A stretch of DNA of 64,000 nucleotides from CAXBBB01 sp963793245 (lineage in GTDB: Bacteria; Bacteroidota; Rhodothermia; Rhodothermales; BA12): positions 62,001 through 126,000 of the forward strand of contig CAWBZG010000001.1 in the NCBI GenBank assembly GCA_963793245.1, read 5' to 3'. Shown in pieces: positions 1-8,636 of the stretch; position 1 is the first letter of the stretch; the number at the start of each line of letters is the position of its first letter. The translations under genes and the position numbers were made by a program. The notes beneath the pieces are model-generated. The model worked only from the letters and a program-made list of their open reading frames with translations. It was not told the origin of the DNA and ran no database searches.

Positions 1-2
1 GC

Positions 3-417
3 AACCCACCGTCCGTCGTCGCTACCGGCGGAGGGCGCCCCGGAGGTGGAGGCAACATTCCCGCCATCGGCGGCTGCGGCGGCCACATCGACCCGGCAGG
101 GTACCTCCACTGGCACTTCGGCGCACCGGAGATGAACAGCGTGCTCGACGCCAACAACATCACCGACGTCCGATGCACGGCAGTTGCGCAGAGCACCAAA
201 GACCTCATCGGCTTTGCCAAAGACGGCTACCCGATCTACGCCTCCCAAGACGCCAGCGGCTTGCCCTCGGACCTCGACAGCTGCGGCGGCCACATCGTCA
301 GCCACTCCTGATTACGCCGATGGCGTCTACCACTACCACGTCTCGGCGACTGACGCGCCCAACGTCCCGTCGTGCGTCGTCGGCGCTTCCGCTCGTCAGG
401 CTTTCCAGTTCCGATAA
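3..417 (+). CDS. YHYH-domain protein, 5' truncated by window edge and frameshifted
   Basis: C-terminal part of a YHYH-domain protein, a family of unknown molecular function that is usually exported. The frame entering from the left edge encodes GCGGHIDPAGYLHWHFG, then GYPIYA and LPSDLDSCGGH, and stops near 311. The family hallmark DYADGVYHYHV and the ending APNVPSCVVGA-ARQAFQF lie in another frame and stop at 417. Removing one base near 295 gives CGGHTSATPDYADGVYHYH, which matches the family consensus, so this is either a one-base sequence error or a recently broken gene. The stop TAA overlaps the ATG of the next gene (TAATG), which suggests translational coupling. The start lies outside the window. 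Confidence 0.8.
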
Positions 418-1073
418 TGACACGTCTCCTGCTCACTCTCGTACTCACGCTGTGGGGCACCCAAGCGTTTGCCCACGATCCTCGCTCGGCCGCTGTCGAA
501 GTCTATATCACCGGATCTGCCGCCACGGTCCACCTAGCCATCTCGCAGGCCGGACTCCACGCCGCTCTCGAATCGGCAGCCGGTCATCCTATCGACGCAC
601 AAGCTGATAACTACGGCGCGCTCGTAGCTGACCACCTGCGCCGAACCCTTCGATTCTCGATCAGTGGCCAGCCGCTGCCCATCGGCGACGTTGGCCTTCG
701 GCTCGGCGATCACCAGTCTGACGCACGCTTCGCTATCGCGTGGCCTTCGGATGCAGACGTGCTGACGCTCGACGTCGACGTGCTGAATGGGGTCGCAGGC
801 CACCTGACGATTGTGCGCGTCCACCATCGGGGAGAGACGACCCGCACCATCCTCACGGAGGCGGTGGAGCGAGCTGTAACCGTCGACCTGTCGGACCGTC
901 CCGCATCCGGTGTCGAACGAGTCACGTTCGCCGACGCCTCTTCCGCCCCCTCGCCGCCGGCGCGCTGGGTGATGGTCGTTGGGCTTGCTGCACTAGTGTT
1001 CTCGCTCCTCGTTGCCGCCTTTCGCCGATTGGCATTGTCTGGGAAGAGAGCGATCAGCGAGGCGAGGGACTAG
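417..1073 (+). CDS. Exported membrane-anchored protein of unknown function
   Basis: A protein of about 218 residues that I do not recognise. It starts with a clear signal peptide (MTRLLLTLVLTLWGTQAFA, then HDPR). The middle is a beta-rich, extracytoplasmic-looking stretch. One C-terminal transmembrane helix (WVMVVGLAALVFSLLVAAF) is followed by a short basic tail. The start was chosen at the ATG that overlaps the stop of the YHYH gene, because an upstream in-frame ATG at 372 would place a basic stretch before the signal peptide. The overlap implies that the two genes are co-translated and that the product may work with the YHYH protein in the envelope. That link is inference. Confidence 0.65.
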   Translation: MTRLLLTLVLTLWGTQAFAHDPRSAAVEVYITGSAATVHLAISQAGLHAALESAAGHPIDAQADNYGALVADHLRRTLRFSISGQPLPIGDVGLRLGDHQSDARFAIAWPSDADVLTLDVDVLNGVAGHLTIVRVHHRGETTRTILTEAVERAVTVDLSDRPASGVERVTFADASSAPSPPARWVMVVGLAALVFSLLVAAFRRLALSGKRAISEARD

Positions 1074-1159
1074 CACTCGACATTCCATGACCTAGCGCAG
1101 GCGACGAGTTGGCACGCATCGGATGCGGTACCTTTGCACGGCTACCGCTCCCCCGTCGC

Positions 1160-2656
1160 ATGGTCCTCAACTACAAAGCCGTCGTCGGCGTGCTCGGCGC
1201 GTTGGTGTTCTTCCTGGGCGTCGCGCTGATTGCGCCGATGGTCGTCGGGTTGATCTACGGTGAGGCCGCTTGGTGGGGCTTCGGCGTGATGGCGCTGGTG
1301 TCGATGACCGGAGGCGGCGCGGCGTACTGGACGTTCGGGCGGAGCGGCGACTCATTGGGAGCGCGTGAGGGATTCGCTATCGTTGCGCTGGCGTGGTTCG
1401 TGTTGTCGCTCGTCGGCGCCGTCCCGTTCGTACTCGGCGGCCCGCTCGACAGCTACACCGACGCGTTTTTCGAGACGATGTCCGGCTTCACGACGACAGG
1501 CGCGACGATTCTGGGTGGTGGCGGCAACCCGGCTATCGAAGACGTCAGCCACGCGCACCTGTTCTGGCGCAGCCTGACGCACTGGATGGGCGGCATGGGC
1601 GTCGTCGTGCTCACGCTGGCGATCTTGCCGTTTCTGGGCGTCGGCGGGATGCAACTCTTCCGCGCCGAAGCCCCCGGCCCCAGCGCCGACAAACTGACGC
1701 CGCGCATCCGAGAGACCGCACGCCGACTGTGGTTCATCTACGTCGGCTTGACCGTCGTCCATTTCGTGCTGCTGCTCCCGGCGATGACCGTGTTCGAGGC
1801 CGTCACGCACGCCTTTTCGACGATGGCGACGGGCGGCTTCTCGACGCTCAACGGAAGCGTCGGCCAGTTCCAGAGCGCTTATGTCGACTGGGTCGTTGTC
1901 GTGTTCATGTTCTTGGCCGGAGCCAACTTCGCCCTCCACTACCGGATGCTGCGCGGCGAGGCGATCACCGTCCTGCGCGACGTAGAACTGCGTGTCTATG
2001 CTGGCATCGTGTTGGGTGCGACGGTCCTTATGATGCTGGGCACGTGGCAACCGATCAGCAGCCTCTTGCAGCCCGGCGCGCCGCTCGAATACGCCGGTTT
2101 CTGGGAATCGCTGCGGCAGAGTGCGTTTCAGACGCTCGCCATCGTCACCACAACGGGCTACGCGACCGCCGACTACGAACTGTGGACGCCGCTCGCACAG
2201 GGCGCCATCTTCGCGCTGTTCTTCGTCGGCGGCATGGCGGGCAGTACGGGCGGCGGCGTCAAAGTCGTCCGCGTGATCCTGATGCTCAAGAACTCGTTCA
2301 AGGAGATCAAGCAACTCGTCCATCCCCAAGCGCTCATCCCGATCCGGCTGGGCGGGCGCGTCGTGCCCAACGAGGTGATGCGCAACGTGCTCTCGTTCAT
2401 GGTGCTCTACGTCGGCTTGCTCGGCGCGGGCACGATCGGGCTGATGATGTGCGGCATCGACGTGTTGGGCGCCTTTAGCGCGGCGGCGTCGAGCGTCGGC
2501 AACATCGGCCCCGCGTTCGGCGACTTCGGCCCGTCCGAGAACTACGCGTCGGTCCCAGCAGTCGGGAAGTGGGTGCTGGCGCTGCTCATGATGGCCGGAC
2601 GCCTAGAGATTTTCACCGTCCTCATCCTCTTCGTCCCGACGTTCTGGCGGCGATGA
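1160..2656 (+). CDS. trkH: Trk-type potassium uptake membrane protein TrkH
   Basis: Integral inner-membrane subunit of a Trk/Ktr K+ uptake system, about 498 residues. The four re-entrant pore loops of the family are visible: SGFTTTGATI (about residue 110), STMATGGFST (about 220), VTTTGYATAD (about 330) and SVGNIGPAFG (about 447). The central glycines line the selectivity filter. Hydrophobic helices occur throughout and the length is normal. The ATG at 1160 (MVLNYKAVVG) is preferred to a TTG at 1109, which would add a basic leader atypical of the family. No trkA, the cytoplasmic NAD-binding regulator, is seen nearby, so the gating subunit must be encoded elsewhere. Confidence 0.95.
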   Translation: MVLNYKAVVGVLGALVFFLGVALIAPMVVGLIYGEAAWWGFGVMALVSMTGGGAAYWTFGRSGDSLGAREGFAIVALAWFVLSLVGAVPFVLGGPLDSYTDAFFETMSGFTTTGATILGGGGNPAIEDVSHAHLFWRSLTHWMGGMGVVVLTLAILPFLGVGGMQLFRAEAPGPSADKLTPRIRETARRLWFIYVGLTVVHFVLLLPAMTVFEAVTHAFSTMATGGFSTLNGSVGQFQSAYVDWVVVVFMFLAGANFALHYRMLRGEAITVLRDVELRVYAGIVLGATVLMMLGTWQPISSLLQPGAPLEYAGFWESLRQSAFQTLAIVTTTGYATADYELWTPLAQGAIFALFFVGGMAGSTGGGVKVVRVILMLKNSFKEIKQLVHPQALIPIRLGGRVVPNEVMRNVLSFMVLYVGLLGAGTIGLMMCGIDVLGAFSAAASSVGNIGPAFGDFGPSENYASVPAVGKWVLALLMMAGRLEIFTVLILFVPTFWRR

Positions 2657-2740
2657 GATCGAAAGAGCGGTCTGCACCTCAGGACAACGCGACGTTTTGA
2701 AGCGGGCCTCTACGCACTCGCTACGTCGGCGTGGGGTTCG

Positions 2741-3157
2741 TCACTCTTCGTCCTCTTCCTCCTCGGCGGTCGAGTTAGCAGGAGCGGGCGTCGGATTGAG
2801 GATGTCGATGATCATCGTGACGAACGCCTCGGCGGATTGCAACACCTCTTCGGCCTGAGGCTTCTGAACGCCAAAACTGTGCGCGTAGTCGGCGACTTCC
2901 ATCAGGTCATGCGCATGATCGAACGCGACACCGGCTTCCTCCGGTACCTCGCCGGACCGCACGAACGCATCGCCGAACGCCACGCGAATACCGCCCGACG
3001 TGCCGACGCGCCGCTCGACGAGTAGGGCTTGGGCGGCATAGAACATGGCGAAGTAACTCCGCGACGCGGACGAGTCGTAGTCTTCGATTTCAAACAGCAC
3101 GGCGGCGCTGCGCAGGTACGTTTGCGCTTTGCCGAGCAGCAGCAACTTCTGACTCAT
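2741..3157 (-). CDS. HEPN-domain (UPF0332-like) protein
   Basis: A protein of 138 residues resembling HEPN/UPF0332 proteins. It is all helical, with the typical core SSASRSYFAMFYAAQALLVE around residues 29-48 and a second helical pair further on. HEPN proteins are often RNases or partners of MNT nucleotidyltransferases in toxin-antitoxin pairs. No nucleotidyltransferase gene lies next to it; the flanks are trkH and a chitosanase. The loop that usually carries a His after the core reads VGTSGGIRVAFG here, without His, so nuclease activity is doubtful. The C-terminus is a low-complexity acidic tail (TAEEEEDEE). Family confidence is good; function is unknown. Confidence 0.7.
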   Translation of the reverse strand: MSQKLLLLGKAQTYLRSAAVLFEIEDYDSSASRSYFAMFYAAQALLVERRVGTSGGIRVAFGDAFVRSGEVPEEAGVAFDHAHDLMEVADYAHSFGVQKPQAEEVLQSAEAFVTMIIDILNPTPAPANSTAEEEEDEE

Positions 3158-3244
3158 AGACGAGGGAGGTGAGAGAGGCCAAACATAGCGCGAGCGGCGG
3201 TGACGCCCCGGTTATATCATGACCCGCCAAGCTACGATGCGGCG

Positions 3245-4045
3245 CTATGGCAGCCGGAAGTCGAACCAGGCGCCCGACACGCGCACGCCACTTCCCAGGT
3301 TGTAGCGTTCGTCATCTACGATCTGCTGCCAGACTTCGACGCGCCACACGCTCTCGCGCCACGTCGACCGGGTGGCTGCGTTGGCCGGATTCATAAGCGT
3401 CGCCCGGCGCGCGGCAACGAAGCGGCGGAGCCAGTCGGCTTCGTCGGCGCCTCGTGCAGGCGTCGTTCCGGCCCGTGCGATGATGGCAGAGAGGCCGTCG
3501 GCGTCGTAGCCATCACCGTGCTGAATCGCCGTGTCGTAGAGCAGGGCGAGCGCCAGCGGCGTCTTCGTGCCGAGTTGGGCGGCGTAGCGTTGCGCGGGCG
3601 CGTAGTACCAGTCGCGCGCGACGGCGTCCTGCGCCTGTTGAAACTGCGGATCGGCAGCCGCTTGCGCCCACGCTTCGGGGAGTCCGGCGAGGCCCGACAC
3701 GTCGCCCTGAAAGCCCTGCTTGAGCCGGTCCAGTTCGGGCAGATAGTCGACGATGGGCGCCAATTCGCGGGTCTGTTTGTAGCGACGAACGACTTCGGCG
3801 GCGCTTCCGCTCGACGTCGTAAAGCCGATCCAGCCCAACGTAAAGCCGCGTCCGTCGCCTAGCGCATACCAATACGCGTACTGTTTGTCGAGCGTACTGT
3901 GCTCGAAGAACGACACCAGCGCTTCGACGCGTCGCTGCTGATCCGGCGAGAAATGAGGCAGATCGGTCGACTGAGCCGACGAATCCAGCGCCGAGACGCC
4001 GTCACAGGCGCAGAGGAAGAGTAGGAGGAAGAGTGCGCGCAGCAT
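3245..4045 (-). CDS. GH46 family chitosanase, exported
   Basis: Predicted endo-chitosanase of glycoside hydrolase family 46, which hydrolyses beta-1,4 bonds in chitosan. The protein has 266 residues. It starts with a hydrophobic signal (MLRALFLLLFLCAC), whose LCAC could be a lipobox. Then come the GH46 landmarks: FFEHSTLDKQYAYWYALGDG with the expected catalytic Glu48 and Asp64, GFTLGWIGFTTSSG, DYLPELDRL, FQQAQDAV, WYYAPA, LLYDTAIQHG and FVAARRATLM. The spacing of Glu and Asp is close to that in the Streptomyces enzyme. It stands alone, convergent with no partner. A role in using fungal or arthropod chitosan is inferred from the family. Confidence 0.85.
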   Translation of the reverse strand: MLRALFLLLFLCACDGVSALDSSAQSTDLPHFSPDQQRRVEALVSFFEHSTLDKQYAYWYALGDGRGFTLGWIGFTTSSGSAAEVVRRYKQTRELAPIVDYLPELDRLKQGFQGDVSGLAGLPEAWAQAAADPQFQQAQDAVARDWYYAPAQRYAAQLGTKTPLALALLYDTAIQHGDGYDADGLSAIIARAGTTPARGADEADWLRRFVAARRATLMNPANAATRSTWRESVWRVEVWQQIVDDERYNLGSGVRVSGAWFDFRLP

Positions 4046-4229
4046 CGGTAGGCATAGTAATTACAACGAGATACACCACATCAATATCCATACCTAATCG
4101 GCAACCTTTACTGATACTGGCATTGCTTCCATCGTATCGGCACACTGCAGCCTCCTTTCAAGCACGATTATGAATCGTGAACAGGAGAAGCCTCCTCGTC
4201 TGCTTCGGTAGAGTCCGCTAAAACTACAC
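4046..4229. other. Intergenic region between ftsY and the chitosanase gene
   Basis: No gene is apparent. This stretch is more AT-rich than its surroundings. It holds a perfect 7-bp inverted repeat, CACGATT-ATG-AATCGTG (4163-4179), and should contain the chitosanase promoter and the end of the ftsY transcript. The inverted repeat lacks a T-run, so it could be an operator or chance. Confidence 0.35.
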
Positions 4230-5228
4230 TCAGCTAAACAGTGCTTCGACGAACGCCACGCGGTCGAATACCTGCAAGTCGTCGATGCCCTCGCCGACGC
4301 CGATGTATTTCACGGGGATCTTGAACCCGTTCGAGATGCCGATCACGACGCCGCCTTTGGCTGTGCCGTCGAGTTTGGTGAGCACCATGCCGGTTACGTC
4401 GACGCTCTTGGTGAACTCCTCGGCTTGCCGGACGGCGTTCATCCCGGTCGACCCGTCGAGCACGAGCAGGACTTCGTGCGGCGCTCCGTCCACCTGCCGG
4501 TCCATGACGCGCTTGATCTTGGACAACTCGTCCATCAGACCGCTCTTGTTGTGGAGGCGACCGGCGGTGTCGATGATCGCTACATCAGCGCCCTTGGACT
4601 TGGCCGATGCAATCGTGTCGAAGGCGACGGCGGCGGGATCGGCGCCGTGTCCCTGTTTGATGATCGGCACGCCCGCGCGCGTCGCCCAGATGTCGAGTTG
4701 TTCGGTAGCCGCCGCGCGGAACGTGTCGGCAGCGCCCAGGACGACGCTCTTTCCGGCCTGCTTGTAGCGATGGGCCATCTTGCCGATCGTCGTCGTCTTG
4801 CCGACGCCGTTGACGCCGACGACCATGATGACGTGCGGGCTGTTGGGTAACGGCGCGTCGAAGTCACGCGGGCGTTCGGGGGCGTCTTCGAGCATCAGCC
4901 GAGCGATCTCGTCGCGCAGCAGTTCGTTGAAGTCCTCGGTCCCGGTATACCGATCCGTCTTGACGCGGGCCTCGATGCGGCGAATGATTTCGACGGTCGT
5001 GTCGACGCCCAGGTCGGCGCCGACCAAGACTTCCTCGATCCGATCAAGTACGTCGTCGTCGATGGTGTCGCGCCCTCTGACCAGCAGGTCGATTTTGCCG
5101 AAGAACGACGAGCGGGTCTTCTCCATCCCCTCGTTCAGCTTGGCCTGCTCTTGCTGCCGGACCTCTTGCTGGGCGGGCGGAGCAGTCGGTTGGGGATTCT
5201 GCTTCTTGAATCGGTCGAAAAAGCCCAT
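4230..5228 (-). CDS. ftsY: Signal recognition particle receptor FtsY
   Basis: SRP receptor GTPase that docks ribosome-SRP complexes at the inner membrane for co-translational insertion. It has 332 residues, with a short acidic/Gln-rich A region (1-40) instead of the long one of E. coli, a helical N domain (about 35-115) and a G domain. GTPase motifs are present: GVNGVGKTTT (138-147), the DTFRAAA insert-box region (168-174), DTAGR (220-224) and TKLDGTAKGG (284-293). It ends at VEALFS as expected. A pgsA-like gene lies 72 bases upstream on the same strand and may be co-transcribed. Confidence 0.97.
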   Translation of the reverse strand: MGFFDRFKKQNPQPTAPPAQQEVRQQEQAKLNEGMEKTRSSFFGKIDLLVRGRDTIDDDVLDRIEEVLVGADLGVDTTVEIIRRIEARVKTDRYTGTEDFNELLRDEIARLMLEDAPERPRDFDAPLPNSPHVIMVVGVNGVGKTTTIGKMAHRYKQAGKSVVLGAADTFRAAATEQLDIWATRAGVPIIKQGHGADPAAVAFDTIASAKSKGADVAIIDTAGRLHNKSGLMDELSKIKRVMDRQVDGAPHEVLLVLDGSTGMNAVRQAEEFTKSVDVTGMVLTKLDGTAKGGVVIGISNGFKIPVKYIGVGEGIDDLQVFDRVAFVEALFS

Positions 5229-5300
5229 CGCGGCGCGGTATCAGTTCGTGTTGGAGCGCAAGTAACTACCAAAGCCGCGGAACGTGCCTGCCAGCGCGCT

Positions 5301-5921
5301 TCACGAAACCGACCCGTCGGGCAACTCGGGCTTCAGCGCAGGCGGCAGTTGCATCGCCCGGACGAAGCGATACAGGTATTCGCAGAAGGAGCCGACCAAG
5401 AGCACGAACGCGATCCACACCGCCCACTGAGTCGCTTGGGCCAGTTCCAGCAGCGCCAGCAGGACCGCGACGGTCATCGCGCCGACGGCCAGCTTGCCGC
5501 TCCACACGCTCGGCGGGACGGAACCGTGACGCTTGGCGATCAGCACACCTCCGCCGAAAATCAAGATGTCGCGTACCAAGACGAGCACGATCAGCCAGAC
5601 CGGGAGGTTGGGTTCGGCAGGTCGGAACGCCAGCGCGCCGCCGATCACGACGGCTCCGAGTTTGTCCGCGAACGGATCGAGTACTTTGCCCCATTCGGAC
5701 ACCGTCCCCGTCCACCGCGCGACTTTGCCGTCGAAAAAGTCCGTCGCCACACCAACGGCGACCAGCGTCCACATCAGCAGCGGTTGGTCCGCCTGCCACG
5801 CCAGCATCGCAATCGGTACGACGAGCGCCATCCGCGCCACGCTCAGGATGTTGGCAAACGTCCAGAACCGGCCCAGTTCGGCCATCGTGTGCGGCGCAGA
5901 GGTAGCGGGAGGCGTAGACAT
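5301..5921 (-). CDS. CDP-alcohol phosphatidyltransferase (PgsA-like)
   Basis: Membrane enzyme of the CDP-alcohol phosphatidyltransferase family, 206 residues. It transfers a phosphatidyl group from CDP-diacylglycerol to an alcohol and releases CMP. The signature D-x2-DG-x2-AR-x8-G-x3-D-x3-D is complete in DFFDGKVARWTGTVSEWGKV followed by LDPFAD (about 61-85). Several transmembrane helices are evident. Glycerol-3-phosphate as acceptor (PgsA, leading to phosphatidylglycerol) is the most likely assignment from length and motif, but the acceptor cannot be read from the sequence. It is transcribed in the same direction as ftsY, just upstream. Confidence 0.85.
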   Translation of the reverse strand: MSTPPATSAPHTMAELGRFWTFANILSVARMALVVPIAMLAWQADQPLLMWTLVAVGVATDFFDGKVARWTGTVSEWGKVLDPFADKLGAVVIGGALAFRPAEPNLPVWLIVLVLVRDILIFGGGVLIAKRHGSVPPSVWSGKLAVGAMTVAVLLALLELAQATQWAVWIAFVLLVGSFCEYLYRFVRAMQLPPALKPELPDGSVS

Positions 5922-5978
5922 GACGGAGGTTACGAACGCGCGAGCCGCTAGGTTAGGAGCGACGTGGAAAAGGCCTGG

Positions 5979-8066
5979 CTACCGTGTGCCCATCTGCGTT
6001 TCGATCTGGGCCAGATACGCTTGCACGCGCCGGTCAGAGGGGTCCGCTCGGGCGGCGCGCTGGAACATGCGGCGGCCTTCTGCCAAGTCACCGCGCTGAA
6101 CGGCGATCACGCCCAGGTTGGCGAGGGCACCGGTGTGGTTGGGATCGACGACTAGAGCGCGATTGAGGTACGTCGTCGCCTGATCTGCGTTGCCGGACAT
6201 CAGGGCGACGCCGCCGCGCGTGACCAGTGCGTCGAGCAAGTCAGGGTCGAGGGCGAGGGCGCGGTCGAGGGCATCGGCGGCCTCAGGCACGCGCTGCTGA
6301 CCGACGAGCAGCAGCGCGAGGTTATTCCACGCTCCGGGCTGATGGAGCGGGTCGAGAGCGACGGTCGCGCGATAGGCGGCCTCGGCCTCTTGGACGCGAT
6401 TCGACGAGGCGAGCGCCTGAGCCAGTTCGTGCTGCGCTTCGACCAGGTTGGGTTGGATGGCGACGGCGCGTTGCAGCGGAGCAACAGCTTCGGCTGATCG
6501 GCCCGACGTGCGGAGCGTCCAGCCCAGGCGGTGCAGCATGCGCGCGTTGCCCGGATGAACGGCGACTCCCTGTTGCAGCACCTGGGCGGCAGCGGCCATG
6601 CTGTCGTCGTCGGCGAGAACCCACGCGAGGGCGAGGTACGCATCGGGCGGTGTCAGCCCAGCGGCCAAGCCCTGCCGAACCCCGGCTTTGATCCTGGGTC
6701 GGTAGGCGGGCAAGCGGTGTTCGGTAGCGTACATCGTCCAGTAGGCGACGGCGTCGTGAAGAGCGCGCTCGGCTCCGGTCTCTTCGGTTTCGCCCTCCTC
6801 GACGACGCGAACGAGTTCGATCATGTCGGCGCGGTATAGATCGCGTTCGCCGGGAGCGGGCGGCGGCGTGTCGGGAAGCGTGCGCCGAATCCAGTGATCG
6901 GTGAACGTGACGTGCGGTATGTCGGACGTTCCGGCGCGTTGCAGGTGACACGTCGTGCAGGTCTGCGTCAACTCAGCGGCTGGAACGGACGCGTGCGCGG
7001 GAATGGCGAGTTCGGTGGGTGTGTGGCAGGTCTGGCAGACGGCGTTGAAGTGGTTCGCCTCCATCTCAGCGACCGGCATATGCGGGTCATGGCACGTCGT
7101 ACACGTCATCTGCGTCTGGTCGAAACACGCGCTCCGCGACAGCCGCTCGGCATGGCTGGCGATGCCGAAAGAGGTCGGATCTTCGATCTGCTCGCGCGAT
7201 GCGTAGACGACGCGGTTGTCGCTCAGCTGCTGGCCGGGACGAAACGTGTCCGGCCCCTCGCCCTCCATCCAGACCGTCGTTCCGGCCAGATGGCACTGCT
7301 GGCAGACGGCGAGTTGTCGACCTCGGTCCAGGTCGTGCGGGTTGACGACGCCGATGCCCGGATCGTTTGCTGCCAGTCCTTCCAGATGCGCCTCGACGTG
7401 CTCGCTCGACGGACCGTGGCAGCGCTCGCACGAGATCCCCGTCGGCATGGCGTCATAGTGCGCTTCGGTGAACTCCGAATAGTCCGGCAGCGCGTTGTGG
7501 CAGGTGATGCACGCCTGGTTGGTCGGTCGGCTGAAGCGCTGGTTGATTTGCGTATACCCCGGACTCAGATCCCAGATTTCGCGCTCGACGTACCACGTCA
7601 GCGGCATCTCGGTGACGTGCCCGTTCGACGTCATCAGGTACGACCGCGTCGCGTGTCCTGAGCCGATCACCCATTTGACGGCGTGCGTGCGCTCGTAGAC
7701 CGTGTCGCCCGACGCATCCAGCCGAAACTCACGTTGATACAGCGTGTCGCCACGGACGAAGGGTTCGTAGTGGAGGTCGCGCTTGGGATCGTAGACGCGG
7801 GCGTCGTCGAACTGCTCAGGAGCCGTCGCCGCATCGAATAGCGAAACCGACTGGCCCATGCCGGATCGCTTGTAGCTCGAAAACAAGTCGTTGTGGCACG
7901 TCGCGCACGTCGCGTCTCCGGCGTAAGCGGCCTGGACGACGGTCGACACGTCTGAAGTCTCGCCTGTCTGTTCGCCACTGCCGCACGCACTCAGCGCGTG
8001 GACCGATGCGAGTAGGAAGAACCCGGCAATCAGCAGGGTCGCGCGTGGTGGGAGGGAGATTGGCAA
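5979..8066 (-). CDS. Heptahaem c-type cytochrome lipoprotein with TPR domain
   Basis: An exported multihaem protein of 695 residues. Seven CXXCH haem-binding motifs are visible: CATCH, CITCH, CERCH, CQQCH, CTTCH, CQTCH and CTTCH. They lie in the N-terminal 370 residues, an arrangement like cytochrome c554/NrfA-related modules. The C-terminal 250 residues form about six tetratricopeptide repeats (for example LHRLGWTLRTSGRSAEAVAP). The N-terminus is a signal peptide with a likely lipobox (ALSAC), which would place it in the periplasm or outer membrane. The start is a TTG because no in-frame ATG precedes the signal; it is the least certain point. Electron partner and substrate are unknown. Confidence 0.88.
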   Translation of the reverse strand: MPISLPPRATLLIAGFFLLASVHALSACGSGEQTGETSDVSTVVQAAYAGDATCATCHNDLFSSYKRSGMGQSVSLFDAATAPEQFDDARVYDPKRDLHYEPFVRGDTLYQREFRLDASGDTVYERTHAVKWVIGSGHATRSYLMTSNGHVTEMPLTWYVEREIWDLSPGYTQINQRFSRPTNQACITCHNALPDYSEFTEAHYDAMPTGISCERCHGPSSEHVEAHLEGLAANDPGIGVVNPHDLDRGRQLAVCQQCHLAGTTVWMEGEGPDTFRPGQQLSDNRVVYASREQIEDPTSFGIASHAERLSRSACFDQTQMTCTTCHDPHMPVAEMEANHFNAVCQTCHTPTELAIPAHASVPAAELTQTCTTCHLQRAGTSDIPHVTFTDHWIRRTLPDTPPPAPGERDLYRADMIELVRVVEEGETEETGAERALHDAVAYWTMYATEHRLPAYRPRIKAGVRQGLAAGLTPPDAYLALAWVLADDDSMAAAAQVLQQGVAVHPGNARMLHRLGWTLRTSGRSAEAVAPLQRAVAIQPNLVEAQHELAQALASSNRVQEAEAAYRATVALDPLHQPGAWNNLALLLVGQQRVPEAADALDRALALDPDLLDALVTRGGVALMSGNADQATTYLNRALVVDPNHTGALANLGVIAVQRGDLAEGRRMFQRAARADPSDRRVQAYLAQIETQMGTR

Positions 8067-8087
8067 CGTCTTTGTAGTCTCGTAGGT

Positions 8088-8555
8088 ATGAAAGTACGCG
8101 CTCTCCTCCTCGGCAACCGCCCCCGTGTGGGTGCCCCGTTCGTCTTAGGCACCAGCCTGTCGCTAGCAGCCCTCGTATTGACCGTCGGCGGCTTCTCCAT
8201 GCACTACGCCGAGCAAGATCGGGCTACGGAAACTGCCGACATTCCCGCCCTCTCCGTCTCGACGCCCGCTCATGTGTCGCCCGTCGACAGCGTCTTGGCG
8301 CAGTTGCACGGCGCGTTTCTCGCTGGCGAACCCACGCTGACGCGCGCCGCCGACGCACGCCTCGATGACGCCGCGTTTGCGTTGCAAGAGGGCGATGCAG
8401 GCTGGGAGGTCGTGTGGAGCGAGCGCGATGTCCTCCTCGCCGACGCGCGAGCAGCGCATTTGCGCGAGCGGTTGCAGCTGTGGGAGCATGGTACACGCAT
8501 TCGCGTCGTGGCGCGGAAAGACGTGCCGGGCATCCGGGCACGGCCTTTGCGCTAA
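8088..8555 (+). CDS. Small membrane-anchored protein of unknown function
   Basis: A protein of 155 residues without a recognised domain. It has a basic N-terminus, one transmembrane helix (about 20-40, FVLGTSLSLAALVLTVGGF) and a soluble remainder rich in Ala, Arg and Asp with helical periodicity. It begins 22 bases from, and divergent to, the multihaem cytochrome gene, and lies 81 bases upstream of the long coiled-coil gene on the same strand. The two proteins may belong to one envelope structure, but that is only proximity. Confidence 0.6.
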   Translation: MKVRALLLGNRPRVGAPFVLGTSLSLAALVLTVGGFSMHYAEQDRATETADIPALSVSTPAHVSPVDSVLAQLHGAFLAGEPTLTRAADARLDDAAFALQEGDAGWEVVWSERDVLLADARAAHLRERLQLWEHGTRIRVVARKDVPGIRARPLR

Positions 8556-8636
8556 GGGGCGCGTCGGAACCGGCTTCCCCTTGCCGGGCAGGTGCAATTT
8601 GCGCCTAGTTTCCGAGACCCCTCCCCCCGCCTCCCT

